From Planctomycetota bacterium (GTDB lineage: Bacteria > Planctomycetota > Phycisphaerae > Phycisphaerales > Phycisphaeraceae), in contig CP066225.1 in the NCBI GenBank assembly GCA_016350165.1, forward strand, positions 620,001 to 684,000: DNA of 64,000 bases, read 5' to 3'. The translations under genes were made by a program, and so were the position numbers. Position 1 is the first letter of the stretch. Each line of letters starts with the position of its first letter. Under the pieces are notes generated by a model. It had not been told where the DNA came from. It was given only the letters and a program-made list of their open reading frames with translations, and did no database searches. Positions 36,542-46,521 of the stretch are shown here, in pieces.

Positions 36542-38059
36542 TTAGCCTAATACTTCCATCGCCTGAGAGAGGGTGGTGACTTGAACGAGCTTGGCCCCAT
36601 TTGGCGCTTTTTCGCGTGTTTTGGGGCAAATAATGTTTTTGAAGCCGAGTCGGGAAGCTTCATGGATGCGCTGGGTGAGTTGTTGGACGTGACGAATTTC
36701 GCCACCGAGGCCGATTTCACCGATGGCACACCAGCCTGATTGGAGGGTGCGGTTCATGAAACTACCTGCGATGGCGAGTGCTGTTGCGAGGTCGGCAGCT
36801 GGTTCAGCGACGCGCATGCCGCCGACGGATGAGGCAAAGATGTCCTGGTCGGCGAGTCGTAGGCCACCACGCTTTTCGAGGACTGCAATGAGCATGGCGA
36901 GTCGGTTGCCGTCGAGGCCTGAGACTTTGCGTTTTGCGGATCCGAGGAAGCCGGTGGCGGTGAGGGCTTGCATTTCGACCATGAGACAACGTGAGCCTTG
37001 AAGGACGGGGCTGATGACAGAGCCTGATCGTGGTTCGTATTCGCCGGCGAGGAGGCCGCCGCCTTGAACTTGCTGGAGTCCTGAGCCGGTCATTTCGAAG
37101 AGGCCGACTTCGAGGGTAGTGCCGAAACGGTTTTTGATGCCACGAACGACGCGGTGTGAATGGTAGCGATCGCCTTCGAAGTAGAGGACGCAATCGACCA
37201 TGTGTTCGAGGAGGCGTGGACCTGCGAGTTGGCCTTGCTTGGTGACGTGGCCGACGAGGAGGAGTGCGGTGCCTGAGGCTTTGGCGAAGTAGACGAGTTC
37301 GAGGCAGCATGATCGTAGTTGTGTGACGGAGCCGGGGGCGGCGGAGAGGTCGCCTTTGTAGATCATCTGAATGGAGTCGATGACACAGACGGTGGGTTGG
37401 ATCTTGCGTGCTTGTTCGACGATGCGAGCGAGGTTGGTGTCGGCCAATATATACATGCCACCGCGGCCCCCTGTTTCGTCGCCCCCCCCTATTGCGTTGG
37501 ATTTATCTTTCAAATCCGATTTTGAAACTGCGCGCGAGGTGGATGCACCGAGGCGTTCTGCTCGGAGTTTTAGTTGTTGGACGGATTCTTCGGAGGTGAC
37601 GTAGAGGACGCGTTGGCCGTTTTGTGAGAGTTTGTGTGCGGCTTGGAGTAGGAGTGTGGATTTGCCGATGCCGGGGTCGCCGCCAACGAGGACAGCGGAG
37701 CCGGGGACGAGGCCTTGCTTGACGATTTTGTCGGCGGGTTCGTCGGAATCGTGATTAGCGCCGCCGAGTACGCGGTCGAGTTCACTGATGCCTGTGCTCA
37801 TGCGTTCGACGTTATCGTCTGAGGAATCAATGTCGTCAATGAGGATAGCTTTGGGTGCGTTGCCTTGCTCTGCTTCCATGCCAACGCCACTGGTCCAGAC
37901 GGCACCGGCGACGCCTCGGTGTGGGTCGAGGTTGGACGATGAGTCGGCTTTGAATTCGACGAGTGAGTCCCATGCGCCACAATCTGGGCATTTACCCATC
38001 CATTTAGCTTGTACGGCGCCGCAATCGTCACAGAGAAACTGCTTTTTGGTTTTAGCCAT
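36542..38059 (-). CDS. radA: DNA repair protein RadA
   Basis: A 505-residue RecA-like ATPase that speeds branch migration during recombination. It has the N-terminal zinc finger (CDDCG, CPDCG), Walker A GGDPGIGKST, the RadA-specific KNRFG motif and a C-terminal Lon-protease-like domain (SVGGMRVAEPAADLATALAI). A polar insert after the first ATPase helix (SKSDLKDKSNAIGGGDE region) is longer than usual. The ATG at 38059 gives the normal MAKTKKQF start; a GTG at 38119 is unlikely. It is monocistronic. Confidence 0.95.
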   Translation of the reverse strand: MAKTKKQFLCDDCGAVQAKWMGKCPDCGAWDSLVEFKADSSSNLDPHRGVAGAVWTSGVGMEAEQGNAPKAILIDDIDSSDDNVERMSTGISELDRVLGGANHDSDEPADKIVKQGLVPGSAVLVGGDPGIGKSTLLLQAAHKLSQNGQRVLYVTSEESVQQLKLRAERLGASTSRAVSKSDLKDKSNAIGGGDETGGRGGMYILADTNLARIVEQARKIQPTVCVIDSIQMIYKGDLSAAPGSVTQLRSCCLELVYFAKASGTALLLVGHVTKQGQLAGPRLLEHMVDCVLYFEGDRYHSHRVVRGIKNRFGTTLEVGLFEMTGSGLQQVQGGGLLAGEYEPRSGSVISPVLQGSRCLMVEMQALTATGFLGSAKRKVSGLDGNRLAMLIAVLEKRGGLRLADQDIFASSVGGMRVAEPAADLATALAIAGSFMNRTLQSGWCAIGEIGLGGEIRHVQQLTQRIHEASRLGFKNIICPKTREKAPNGAKLVQVTTLSQAMEVLG

Positions 38060-38405
38060 CCTTGGAGATCCTGTTGAGGTGTTTTGAGGGGAATTGGGGG
38101 TGAAAGTGGAATCAGACACGATGCTGATGGGTTTATGTGGACATGATACCCGAATATTGGCCGTACATCTGCAGTTATCGAAGCTTAAAGGGATGAAAAA
38201 TCCGATGAACTAAAGGACGTGACAATCGTACAAATAGGTAAGAAGTCGGTCCCGTTATTTGGGTGAAGTGATTACAATGGTCGGGTCCGTTGTTGGGGTG
38301 GTTGGTAGCATCGCCCTGTAAATTGGAATGAACAGGAGTCCCTGTAAGCTTGTGTGGCCCATGGATGGATGTGGGACAGGGTTTCAGTAGAGGAATGTTA
38401 ATTAG

Positions 38406-39989
38406 ATGAACAACAGAAAAATTGCTGTGAGACTCGCCTTGATCGCTGTATTTGCAGTCACGCTGATTGCGATGACGGAATTGCGAGCGCGGCCAAATTA
38501 TGTATTTGACAAGATCGGACTATTGACGACCGTACGTTCGAATCTGGTGAAGGAATATGTTGAAGAGCCAGATCAAGACAAGATGATCGACAATGCGGTT
38601 CGTGGGATGATCTCGGCGCTTGATGATCCTTATACGTCTTTTATCTCAAAGGAAGAATTGGAGCCGTTTGAAAGCCAGATCACTGGGCACTTTTCTGGTA
38701 TTGGTGCTGAGGTTGATATCAATGATCGTCGTTTGAGAATTGTGTCGCCTCTGGAGGATTCGCCTGCTTGGAAGAGTGGCGTACTTGCGGGCGATATTGT
38801 TCTGAAGATTGAAGAAGACGATACGCTGGACATGACGCTGAACGAAGCGGTTGCGAAGTTGAAGGGTAAAGCGGGGACAGATGTGACGATTACTGTGCGT
38901 CATAAAACTGGTGAAGAAGAAGCCATCACGATTACACGTGGTGAGATTAATATTCAGACAGTTCGCGGTTTCCAAAGACAGGCTGATCATTCTTACGACT
39001 TCATGCTAGATGATGAGAGTAAGATTGGTTATGTGAGAATTACTCAGTTCAACGGTAAAACTTCGAATGATTTAAAAGAAGCGATTAATGAGTTGAAAGG
39101 TCAAGGCCTTAAGGGATTGATCATTGATTTGCGTTTTGATCCGGGCGGATTGCTGACGGCTGCTGTCACGATTTCAGACTACTTTTTGCCTGAAGGACAG
39201 CGAATTGTTTCGACAAAGGGCCGCGTTGTGCCAGAGGTTGTTTACAAGGCAACCGATAAGGGTACGCTAATTGATACGGATATTCCGTTGGTTGTAATGG
39301 CGAATGAATCATCTGCGTCTGCATCCGAAATTGTGACGGGTGCGTTATCAGATAATGAGCGTGCACTGTTTGTTGGAACACGTACTTTTGGTAAGGGCTC
39401 GGTACAGGAGATTCGTGAACTGACGAGTGGTTCTGAAACTGCTGGCTTGTTGAAGTTCACGAATGCATACTACTATCTGCCGAACGGTCGAAATATCCAT
39501 AAGCGAGAAGGCAAGGACACTTGGGGTGTTGATCCGTCAGAAGGTGCATATGTTCGTATGACGCCTAAGCAGGTGGAGGAAATGATCAAGGTGCGGCGTG
39601 AGTCAGATATTCTTCGCCAGAATGATGGTGAAGGAGCTGAAGCGATTGTCGTAACACCTGAGTGGATTGATGGTACATTGAAAGACCCACAGCTCGCTGC
39701 TTCATTGAAGGCTGTTTTGGGTAAATTGGAAACAGGTGAGTGGCCAACGGTTGGTTCGACGAATCCTGATATTCTGGTGCTTGAAACGAAGCGTGATAAT
39801 CTGAAGCGTCGTAAGGCGTTCTTGGCTGACACGATCACTGAACTCGACAAAGAGCTTGAAAAGATCGAAGCTGAGATCAATGGCGAGTCCGTTGAGGAAA
39901 TTGATAATCAGACAGCTGCGATCGATCCAGAAAAGTCAGATGATGATTCTGCTGCACTGGCGACACCGACTGCTGAGCTGGTTGAGTAA
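38406..39989 (+). CDS. Carboxy-terminal processing protease, family S41
   Basis: A 527-residue protease with an N-terminal membrane anchor or signal (about residues 8-24), a PDZ domain that binds substrate C termini (GIGAEVDIND to TRGEINI), and the S41 catalytic part. The nucleophile is in NESSASASEIVTGAL and the general base lysine in TFGKGSVQ. It acts outside the cytoplasm, trimming or degrading proteins by their C termini. The last 100 residues are a charged coiled coil with an acidic tail. A terminator hairpin follows. It is next to tsaD on the same strand but separated by that terminator. Confidence 0.92.
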   Translation: MNNRKIAVRLALIAVFAVTLIAMTELRARPNYVFDKIGLLTTVRSNLVKEYVEEPDQDKMIDNAVRGMISALDDPYTSFISKEELEPFESQITGHFSGIGAEVDINDRRLRIVSPLEDSPAWKSGVLAGDIVLKIEEDDTLDMTLNEAVAKLKGKAGTDVTITVRHKTGEEEAITITRGEINIQTVRGFQRQADHSYDFMLDDESKIGYVRITQFNGKTSNDLKEAINELKGQGLKGLIIDLRFDPGGLLTAAVTISDYFLPEGQRIVSTKGRVVPEVVYKATDKGTLIDTDIPLVVMANESSASASEIVTGALSDNERALFVGTRTFGKGSVQEIRELTSGSETAGLLKFTNAYYYLPNGRNIHKREGKDTWGVDPSEGAYVRMTPKQVEEMIKVRRESDILRQNDGEGAEAIVVTPEWIDGTLKDPQLAASLKAVLGKLETGEWPTVGSTNPDILVLETKRDNLKRRKAFLADTITELDKELEKIEAEINGESVEEIDNQTAAIDPEKSDDDSAALATPTAELVE

Positions 39990-40012
39990 GCTAAAAAAAA
40001 TTGAAATGAACA

Positions 40013-40044
40013 AGCCCACAGCGTCAAAACTGTGGGTTTTTCTT
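40013..40044 (+). terminator. Intrinsic terminator of the S41 protease gene
   Basis: AGCCCACAG and CTGTGGGTT arms flank an 8-base loop and are followed by TTTTTCTTT. Confidence 0.85.
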
Positions 40045-40123
40045 TGTGAGCAGATATACGCTAAAATTATGGGTCTAGGTGAATTGCCCATTTTAATGTG
40101 TACTTGAAGTTTAAGTGGATGAC

Positions 40124-41215
40124 ATGACTTTAATCCTCGGCATTGAAACATCTTGTGATGAAACGGCGGCTTCGGTAGTGAAGGATGGCCGAGTTGTTCT
40201 TTCGAATGTGGTGGCATCGCAACACGAATTGCATGAGCGATATCGTGGCGTTGTGCCTGAGATTGCATCACGTGCGCATTTGGAAAATATCTTGCCCGTG
40301 ATTCAACAGTCGCTGCATGAAGCAGGGATTGAGCTTGATAATGTGGATGCAATTGCGGTGGGCAATCGGCCTGGCTTGATTGGATCGCTGATTGTGGGAG
40401 TATCTGCGGCGAAGGCGTTGGCGTGGTCGACGGGGAAGCCGTTGATTGATATTGATCATGTGCAAGCACATCTTTATGCGGCAGCGGTAGCGAATATACA
40501 AGATAAAAATGACCTCCCCCCTGCCCCGGAGTTTCCAGCGATTGGTTTGGTTGTGTCAGGCGGACATACGACATTGTATGAGATGAATTCGCCGCTGGAG
40601 ATCAAGGCGATTGGCAGAACAATTGATGATGCAGTGGGTGAAGCTTATGACAAAGCTGCAGTGATTTTAAAGCTGGGATATCCGGGTGGTCCTCGGATTG
40701 ATAAGCTAGCGAGTGAAGGCGATCCGACTGCATATGAGTTACCACGCTCGATGTTGAAGCCGGGCTCATTGGATTTTTCATTCTCGGGGCTGAAGACAGC
40801 ATTGCTTTATGCAGTAAGAGGAAAGCCAATAGGACGAGGCAAGTCGGCTGTATTTGAACGTGATGCGGAAGATCTGTCTAACCAAGAGATAGCTAATCTT
40901 GCAGCATCATTCCAGGCTGCTGCGATTGATGCGGTGATTAAGAAACTCAAACGTACTGTGAATCAGATGCGTAAGAATGATGAGCAAGCAAGTCCGAAAA
41001 GTTTGATCATTGGTGGTGGCGTTTCTGCGAACACTCATTTACGTGAACGAGCGACTGACTTTGCTAAACGATACCAATTGAAGTTGCATATACCGGCATT
41101 TGAGTACACGCAAGATAATGCTGCCATGATTGCTGGACTTGCAGATACACATTTCAAGAATGGACAGTTTGCGGATTTATCAATGCCTGCAATTGCGACT
41201 TCTAAGAATTTATAA
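40124..41215 (+). CDS. tsaD: tRNA N6-adenosine threonylcarbamoyltransferase TsaD
   Basis: A 363-residue ASKHA-fold enzyme that, with TsaB and TsaE, puts the threonylcarbamoyl group on A37 of ANN-decoding tRNAs. It shows GIETSCDETAASVV, the metal-binding HVQAHLYAA histidines, VSGGHTTLYEM, GRTIDDAVGEAYDKAA and FSFSGLKTALLYAV. The ATG at 40124 starts at the conserved MTLILGIETS; a GTG three codons earlier is the alternative. The gene ends 2 bases from a convergent gene. Confidence 0.96.
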   Translation: MTLILGIETSCDETAASVVKDGRVVLSNVVASQHELHERYRGVVPEIASRAHLENILPVIQQSLHEAGIELDNVDAIAVGNRPGLIGSLIVGVSAAKALAWSTGKPLIDIDHVQAHLYAAAVANIQDKNDLPPAPEFPAIGLVVSGGHTTLYEMNSPLEIKAIGRTIDDAVGEAYDKAAVILKLGYPGGPRIDKLASEGDPTAYELPRSMLKPGSLDFSFSGLKTALLYAVRGKPIGRGKSAVFERDAEDLSNQEIANLAASFQAAAIDAVIKKLKRTVNQMRKNDEQASPKSLIIGGGVSANTHLRERATDFAKRYQLKLHIPAFEYTQDNAAMIAGLADTHFKNGQFADLSMPAIATSKNL

Positions 41216-41217
41216 GA

Positions 41218-41481
41218 CTAAGCGCGTAATAGGGTTCTTGAGTCGATCTTTGTATCGACCACTATTTTCATGCCTGAAGTAAGCCAAAACTCGTCTGGAT
41301 CTTCTTCAGCATCTACTTCTTCATCATCAATGATGTATTCATCGTTTTGCTGATACGGCAACACGTCGGAAAGATCTTCATGTACAGCAACTACCGGAGC
41401 CCATAGTTCAATGAGTCCCAGAGTCACGACGATGCCAAACATAGCACCCCAACCAAGACCGACGAGTATTTGCTTTAACAT
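41218..41481 (-). CDS. Hypothetical single-span protein with acidic tail
   Basis: An 87-residue protein with one membrane segment (about residues 5-30) and a strongly acidic segment (IDDEEVDAEEDPDEF) before a short beta-like end. A GAGG site lies about 9 bases before the ATG. No family is recognised. It is convergent with tsaD and has a 200-base spacer upstream. Confidence 0.6.
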   Translation of the reverse strand: MLKQILVGLGWGAMFGIVVTLGLIELWAPVVAVHEDLSDVLPYQQNDEYIIDDEEVDAEEDPDEFWLTSGMKIVVDTKIDSRTLLRA

Positions 41482-41629
41482 GTGTTTGCCTCACAACCAA
41501 TGCTGCCAAGTCGAAGGGTAAGCGCACTTATCACGTGCAAGAAGAACCTAAAGAACCTTAGGCATAGAAGTATGAATATCTATGACTCGCATCCCCCGTT
41601 TTTATTACGGAAATCCCTTGTATGCATAT

Positions 41630-41653
41630 AAAAAAGCCCATCAGTGACGGGCA
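41630..41653 (-). terminator. Intrinsic terminator of triple TlpA gene
   Basis: On the minus strand, GCCC and GGGC form a stem around GTCACTGAT followed by six T. Confidence 0.75.
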
Positions 41654-41681
41654 TGGTGTACTTGTCTGTTTAGGCAACTTG

Positions 41682-43274
41682 TTATTGTTTTTCTACATCA
41701 AAAACTGTCTTGATTGCATCTTCGATTTTAAGATCATTGACACCAGCAGCAAGTATGTTGCCGTCACGTCCGATGATGAAATAGGCTGGATAATGAGTGC
41801 TTTTGTAGGCCTTAAAGACTGTGCCATGTTCATCCCATGCGATGGGGTATTGAATGTCATGATCCTTCATGACTTGTACCATTTTTTCACCTTTATCTGA
41901 AACACAAACACCGAGAATGACGAGGCCTTGGTCTTTATACTTTTCCATGAGCTCATTTTTTCGTGGTATCGTTTTGATGCAGTATGGGAATCCTGCACCC
42001 CAGAAATCAACAAGCACAATCTTACCCTTGAGATCTTCAAGTCTAAGTCTTGTATTACCGTTGGTATTGTGCCATTTGTTTAGACGAATGCCGGGGGCCA
42101 GCTTGCCAACCATGCTCGCATATTGTTTTCGTTCAGCTTCATCGCCTTTAAACCACTCCTTGGGTAAATCAATCTTTAGAGGTGGTGGCTGATTCAATTG
42201 CTTTTCACGTTCTATTGTTGCTTTCAATACATCTTCGACGTGGTTGGGACGCATGCCTGCTGCAACAACTTTGCCCTGACTATCGATGACAAAATATGTG
42301 GGCCAATAGTTCACGTTCCATGCATTAGCGGTTGTGTTTTGTGGATCGAAGGCTGTAGGGAATTGAACTGTATATTTTGGGATCGTTATTTTGTAAGATT
42401 CAAGATCGCTATTGCCACAGATACCAAAAACGTTAATACCTTTGTCTTTATATTTTTTGTAGAGTTTGTTTGTATCTTTAATTGAACGAATGGAATAACT
42501 TCTCTTCGTTGACCAGAACTTGATGACAGAAATTTTGTCTTTGATTTGTTCGGCTGTAATTTTGCCATTGAACCAATCTGAAACATTTAATGTTTCAGTC
42601 ATTGGCTTACCGATCATCGCATCGTATTTCGCACGTTGCTTGCCTTTACGATAGAACCATTCATCAGGGAAAGGATTCTTACCAACTTGAAGCTCGTAAC
42701 CTGTTGAAGTACTTTGCCTTTCCTTTTCTAGCAAATCTTCGATAACGTATGGAATGTAACCGGAGTGAATCCCAACACAAACAATCTTGCCATCTTTACC
42801 GACGACTGCATATGTTGGCCAACTTGAGACTTTGAAAAATTTCGACAAGCTACTGGAACGATCGCGGCCGATCGGCATCGTATAGCTTCCTGATTTCAGA
42901 ATGCTATGCATTTTTGATTGGCCACTGGAACTGCAAATCGCTGTGACAATCACGTCCTCATCTTTATAACGCTCGTAAAGCTTGTTGGTTTTAGGCAATG
43001 CCTCGATGCAATACTTACACCAAGTCGCCCAGAAATCGATAACGAGAATCTTACCATTCAGATCAGTCTGTTTGACCGGTCCATTAACCCAATTAGAGAT
43101 GCGAAAGGATGGCATTTTTTTGCCAATAAGTGCATCCATGACTGCTCTGTCATTGGCATTCCCAGAAAACCATTTTTGAGGATATGGATTTTCTTCTGCC
43201 AGCACTGGCCTAATACTGCATAAATACAATATTGCTGTAAGTAGTAATGCGAACCTTCGTGTTGTTAAACTCAT
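41682..43274 (-). CDS. Exported protein with three TlpA-like thioredoxin domains, one catalytic
   Basis: A 530-residue protein with a signal peptide (about residues 1-26) and three consecutive TlpA/ResA-like domains, each preceded by a PxxWF..DA..RA....GK.MP linker. Domain 1 keeps the redox pair WCKYC (Cys86, Cys89). The matching site of domain 2 reads STKRSYS with no cysteine, and that of domain 3 GAGFPYC with only the second one. So only the first can do thiol-disulfide exchange; the others look like binding copies. The ATG at 43274 has AGGCAGG upstream. It is 140 bases downstream of a single-domain paralogue. Confidence 0.85.
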   Translation of the reverse strand: MSLTTRRFALLLTAILYLCSIRPVLAEENPYPQKWFSGNANDRAVMDALIGKKMPSFRISNWVNGPVKQTDLNGKILVIDFWATWCKYCIEALPKTNKLYERYKDEDVIVTAICSSSGQSKMHSILKSGSYTMPIGRDRSSSLSKFFKVSSWPTYAVVGKDGKIVCVGIHSGYIPYVIEDLLEKERQSTSTGYELQVGKNPFPDEWFYRKGKQRAKYDAMIGKPMTETLNVSDWFNGKITAEQIKDKISVIKFWSTKRSYSIRSIKDTNKLYKKYKDKGINVFGICGNSDLESYKITIPKYTVQFPTAFDPQNTTANAWNVNYWPTYFVIDSQGKVVAAGMRPNHVEDVLKATIEREKQLNQPPPLKIDLPKEWFKGDEAERKQYASMVGKLAPGIRLNKWHNTNGNTRLRLEDLKGKIVLVDFWGAGFPYCIKTIPRKNELMEKYKDQGLVILGVCVSDKGEKMVQVMKDHDIQYPIAWDEHGTVFKAYKSTHYPAYFIIGRDGNILAAGVNDLKIEDAIKTVFDVEKQ

Positions 43275-43414
43275 CCGCCTGCCTTTCACATCGTATCTTG
43301 CCCGAGTTGTCTACGGCAATTGTAATAGACGCACGAATAGCTGAACAGATGTGAAATGCCAAAAGAGTCTGTTTCACTAATCGCTCTAATGAATAGTTTG
43401 TATTGCAGATTGAA

Positions 43415-43981
43415 TTACTCTGCGAAACGGCCGATACGATTAAGCTCTTGCTCGATGATTGTGATATCACCCTCAACGGCTCGCACGATGCCATCTGGAT
43501 CAATAAGAATGTAAGTTGGCCACCACTCGATACCCCAAGTTTCCATAGAAACAAGCGTGTTATCCTTTGCTACCGGGTATCGGATATCCCATTCAACGAC
43601 GGTATCGCGCATTTTTTCTTGGCCACGATCAGAGCTACAAATACCTGCAAAGCGAACGCCCCATTCACGATATTCTTCATAGAAATCGTTATTCTTTTTG
43701 ATCGCAGCAATACAGTCAGGACACCAAGTCGCCCAGAATTGAATGACGATAAACTGGTCATTAATGTTAGAAAGATCCATGTCGCCGTTGACCCAGTCGG
43801 AAACTGTCAGCCGTGGCATTTTTTTGTTAATCAGACGTTCGCGCGTTTGCTCAAGCAGGCGGCTTTGACGTTCGCCTGGCTGCTCCTCACGCTCTTCCTG
43901 AGCATGACTCGCAGTGATCATCATGACTAATATGAGTGATAAAAATGAACTCCACCAAATGAAGCCTATACGATTGTCCAT
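43415..43981 (-). CDS. Exported TlpA-like thiol-disulfide oxidoreductase
   Basis: A 188-residue protein with a signal peptide (about 1-27, ending SHA), a short Gln/Glu/Arg-rich segment and one TlpA-like domain with active-site WCPDC (Cys87, Cys90) and the cis-proline strand WWPTYILID. It should work outside the cytoplasm in reducing or exchanging disulfides, for example in cytochrome c maturation, though no partner is visible. It lies upstream of the three-domain relative on the same strand. Confidence 0.88.
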   Translation of the reverse strand: MDNRIGFIWWSSFLSLILVMMITASHAQEEREEQPGERQSRLLEQTRERLINKKMPRLTVSDWVNGDMDLSNINDQFIVIQFWATWCPDCIAAIKKNNDFYEEYREWGVRFAGICSSDRGQEKMRDTVVEWDIRYPVAKDNTLVSMETWGIEWWPTYILIDPDGIVRAVEGDITIIEQELNRIGRFAE

Positions 43982-44146
43982 GACGCATGTACCTTTCTCA
44001 CTTGCCGGCTAGGCAGTACTAACAACAAATCATATGCGTCATCTCTAGTCATTTCCCTATGATGTGCGTCTCATCCCTTTTACACCGTTTAACCCCAACT
44101 ATGCGTCATATTCCCCGATTACCGTACTTGCCATACAATCTTGCTC

Positions 44147-44956
44147 ATGTCTATCTCTCTTACATTCCTCGGCACGGGCACTTCGGCAGGTATTCCCATG
44201 ATTGCATGTGATTGTCCTGTTTGCACCTCAACCGATCCACGCGACCAACGCTCACGCCCTTCGATCCTTGTCTCCTACGATTCTGATGAAGTAAGCCACC
44301 CAATACAGTACATCGTCGATACGTCGCCTGAACTTAGACAACAATGCATCCGTGAAAACCTCAATCGCATTGATGGTGTTCTCTATACTCATGCTCATGC
44401 GGACCACATTCTCGGGCTTGATGATCTTCGACGATTCAATGCTGCGATGGATGCGCCGATCACAGTTTACGCTGAATCAACGGTACTCGAACAATTACAT
44501 CGTATTTTTCAGTACGTTTTTGAATCTCATCGCAACATCAATAAATCGTTCGTTGCAACACTCATTTCTCAGCCCATCGAAACGTATGAGCCCATTGAAC
44601 TCAATGGTGCAACATGGACACCACTACGTTTAATGCATGGCCGTTTACCCATTCATGGCTTTCGTATTGATTATCAGTCACACTCAATCGCTTATTGCAC
44701 GGATGTTTCAACCATACCACCCGAAACTTACCCATACCTCAACGATCTCGACATTCTAGTGATTGATGCACTACGTTATCGTCACCACCCAACACACCTG
44801 ACCGTCGACCAAGCACTCAACATCATTGAGAACGTAAAACCAAAGCAGGCATACTTCACACATATCACACACGACATTCAGCACGCGGATTTAGAACCCA
44901 AGTTGCCTGACAATGTGCATTTGGCTTATGACGGTTTAACACTAACGCTTGATTAG
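44147..44956 (+). CDS. MBL-fold metallohydrolase (PhnP/Elac-like)
   Basis: A 269-residue metallo-beta-lactamase-fold enzyme. It begins SLTFLGTGTSAGIPMIACDC, has the metal motif THAHADHILGLDD, later histidines in MHGRLP and the aspartate of AYCTDVSTI, and ends with HITHDI. This resembles PhnP-type phosphodiesterases that open cyclic ribose phosphates, but bacterial homologues also have other substrates. The two early cysteines (DCPVC) match a structural zinc site seen in PhnP. The ATG at 44147 is preferred to a TTG two codons earlier. Confidence 0.85.
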   Translation: MSISLTFLGTGTSAGIPMIACDCPVCTSTDPRDQRSRPSILVSYDSDEVSHPIQYIVDTSPELRQQCIRENLNRIDGVLYTHAHADHILGLDDLRRFNAAMDAPITVYAESTVLEQLHRIFQYVFESHRNINKSFVATLISQPIETYEPIELNGATWTPLRLMHGRLPIHGFRIDYQSHSIAYCTDVSTIPPETYPYLNDLDILVIDALRYRHHPTHLTVDQALNIIENVKPKQAYFTHITHDIQHADLEPKLPDNVHLAYDGLTLTLD

Positions 44957-44980
44957 GCTTCATCATAAATTTGAGGTATT

Positions 44981-45490
44981 TTAATTATTAATTATGAAAT
45001 ACTTCTTGGTTTCTATATCCCATATATCAATCAACGATTGCCATTCATCCTGATACCAAGTTGTATCTTTTGCTCGACACAATTCAACGACCATGTTGTA
45101 GCAGGCATTCATTTGCGGATCTATTGCATCAATATTTTTTGGATCTCGAATAAACCACATATCACCTCCTGCAGATACTGCTTGCTCTACATTAAATTGG
45201 AAATTAAATTCGATATGTTTCTTCATTTCTTCCGCATGTTCAGGCCATTTCCAACCGGTCGTTTCACCTTCATAAAACACACCATTTAAATCTTCCCACT
45301 GCTTCGGCCATTCGCCTTCATGCTCAATAATATACTCAGCAACAGCACCACCAATCACTTGAGCAGCCATGCGTGCATTGTAATACCGATTTATACCTTC
45401 AATCGCATTGCCTATTGAAATAAAGAAAACTACTGCGTTTACAATTAAGCTCACAACAATAATGAGTATTATCCACCGGAACCATTTCAT
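44981..45490 (-). CDS. Hypothetical protein with N-terminal membrane anchor
   Basis: A 169-residue protein with one N-terminal membrane span (about residues 3-27) and a soluble, Trp- and Glu-rich body outside the membrane. I recognise no family; the layout resembles an anchored sensor or pilin-like protein without a prepilin site. The ATG at 45490 is 12 bases inside a possible TTG start. Only 15 bases separate it from the trpC stop, so it is probably co-transcribed with trpC. Confidence 0.6.
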   Translation of the reverse strand: MKWFRWIILIIVVSLIVNAVVFFISIGNAIEGINRYYNARMAAQVIGGAVAEYIIEHEGEWPKQWEDLNGVFYEGETTGWKWPEHAEEMKKHIEFNFQFNVEQAVSAGGDMWFIRDPKNIDAIDPQMNACYNMVVELCRAKDTTWYQDEWQSLIDIWDIETKKYFIINN

Positions 45491-45505
45491 ACTGCACTTC
45501 AACCT

Positions 45506-46309
45506 CTAACCGTGTATTAGTTTCTTGAGTGCTGCACCTTCGTCGCCTTGTCGCATCAGGTGTTCACCAACTAATACTTTTGTGACGCCTGCATTCATCA
45601 GTCTTTCAACATCTTCATGTGTACGGATACCACTTTCACTCACGAGTATCTCAGGCTGCTCAACCATGTCCAGCAATCGAATCGTATGATTAATATCCGT
45701 CTTCATCTCACGCAAATTACGATTGTTGATTCCAAGCAGCATATATTTGGAATGCGGGAACCCGACATGCGGGCGCACAGCAAGCAAGCTCTCTACATCA
45801 TGCACTTCAAGCAACGTCGTCATCTTCAACTCAGTCGCCAAGATCATCAAGTCGATCAAGCGATGCACTTCCAAACACTCTGCAATCAGCAGGACCGCAT
45901 CAGCACCAGCTGCTCTTGCTTCCCAAATCTGATATTCATCAATGATAAAATCTTTGCGCAAGACTGGCAGATCAATTGCTGATCGAATCTGCTGGATATA
46001 TTTCAGATCACCCTGAAAATATTTTTCATCAGTCAAACAACTAATCGCTGCTGCACCATTGGCTTCATAATTTTTCGCAATCGCAACTGGATCGAAGTGA
46101 TCACGAATAAGACCCGCTGACGGACTCGCCTTTTTCACTTCAGCAATCACGCTCACATGATCACGCTTGGTTGTCAATGCTTTGAAAAAATTGCGAGCTT
46201 GTGACTCTGACTGTGCTCGCTCTTTCATCTCCTCCAAACTGACTGCTTCACAACGTGCAGCGACCTCAACCTTCTTGTCCTCAACAATTTGCTTCAGAAT
46301 GTCACTCAT
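45506..46309 (-). CDS. trpC: Indole-3-glycerol phosphate synthase TrpC
   Basis: A 267-residue TIM-barrel enzyme of tryptophan synthesis that closes the indole ring. Motifs include IAEVKKASPSAGLIR, the LRKDFIIDEYQI catalytic lysine strand, LLIAECL, LGINNRNLREMKTD and VSESGIRTHEDV. Other trp genes are not in the window. It starts an operon with the small anchored protein. Confidence 0.96.
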   Translation of the reverse strand: MSDILKQIVEDKKVEVAARCEAVSLEEMKERAQSESQARNFFKALTTKRDHVSVIAEVKKASPSAGLIRDHFDPVAIAKNYEANGAAAISCLTDEKYFQGDLKYIQQIRSAIDLPVLRKDFIIDEYQIWEARAAGADAVLLIAECLEVHRLIDLMILATELKMTTLLEVHDVESLLAVRPHVGFPHSKYMLLGINNRNLREMKTDINHTIRLLDMVEQPEILVSESGIRTHEDVERLMNAGVTKVLVGEHLMRQGDEGAALKKLIHG

Positions 46310-46521
46310 TATTGATCCGTTCTCGCGCTGACGCTGCTCCCACAGCGTTTTCTGTTATTTGCCAATCTCAACTGTCCCAATTGGCCGATCTCCTACTTCA
46401 AAGCATACCCCACAGAACGCACCTCGTCACACACAACTCACATGCCATGCACCGCCGATTGCCTTACAATACCCTGCCCTGACACTTTTATTATGCCATT
46501 CCTTACATATGGAGCTCCACA

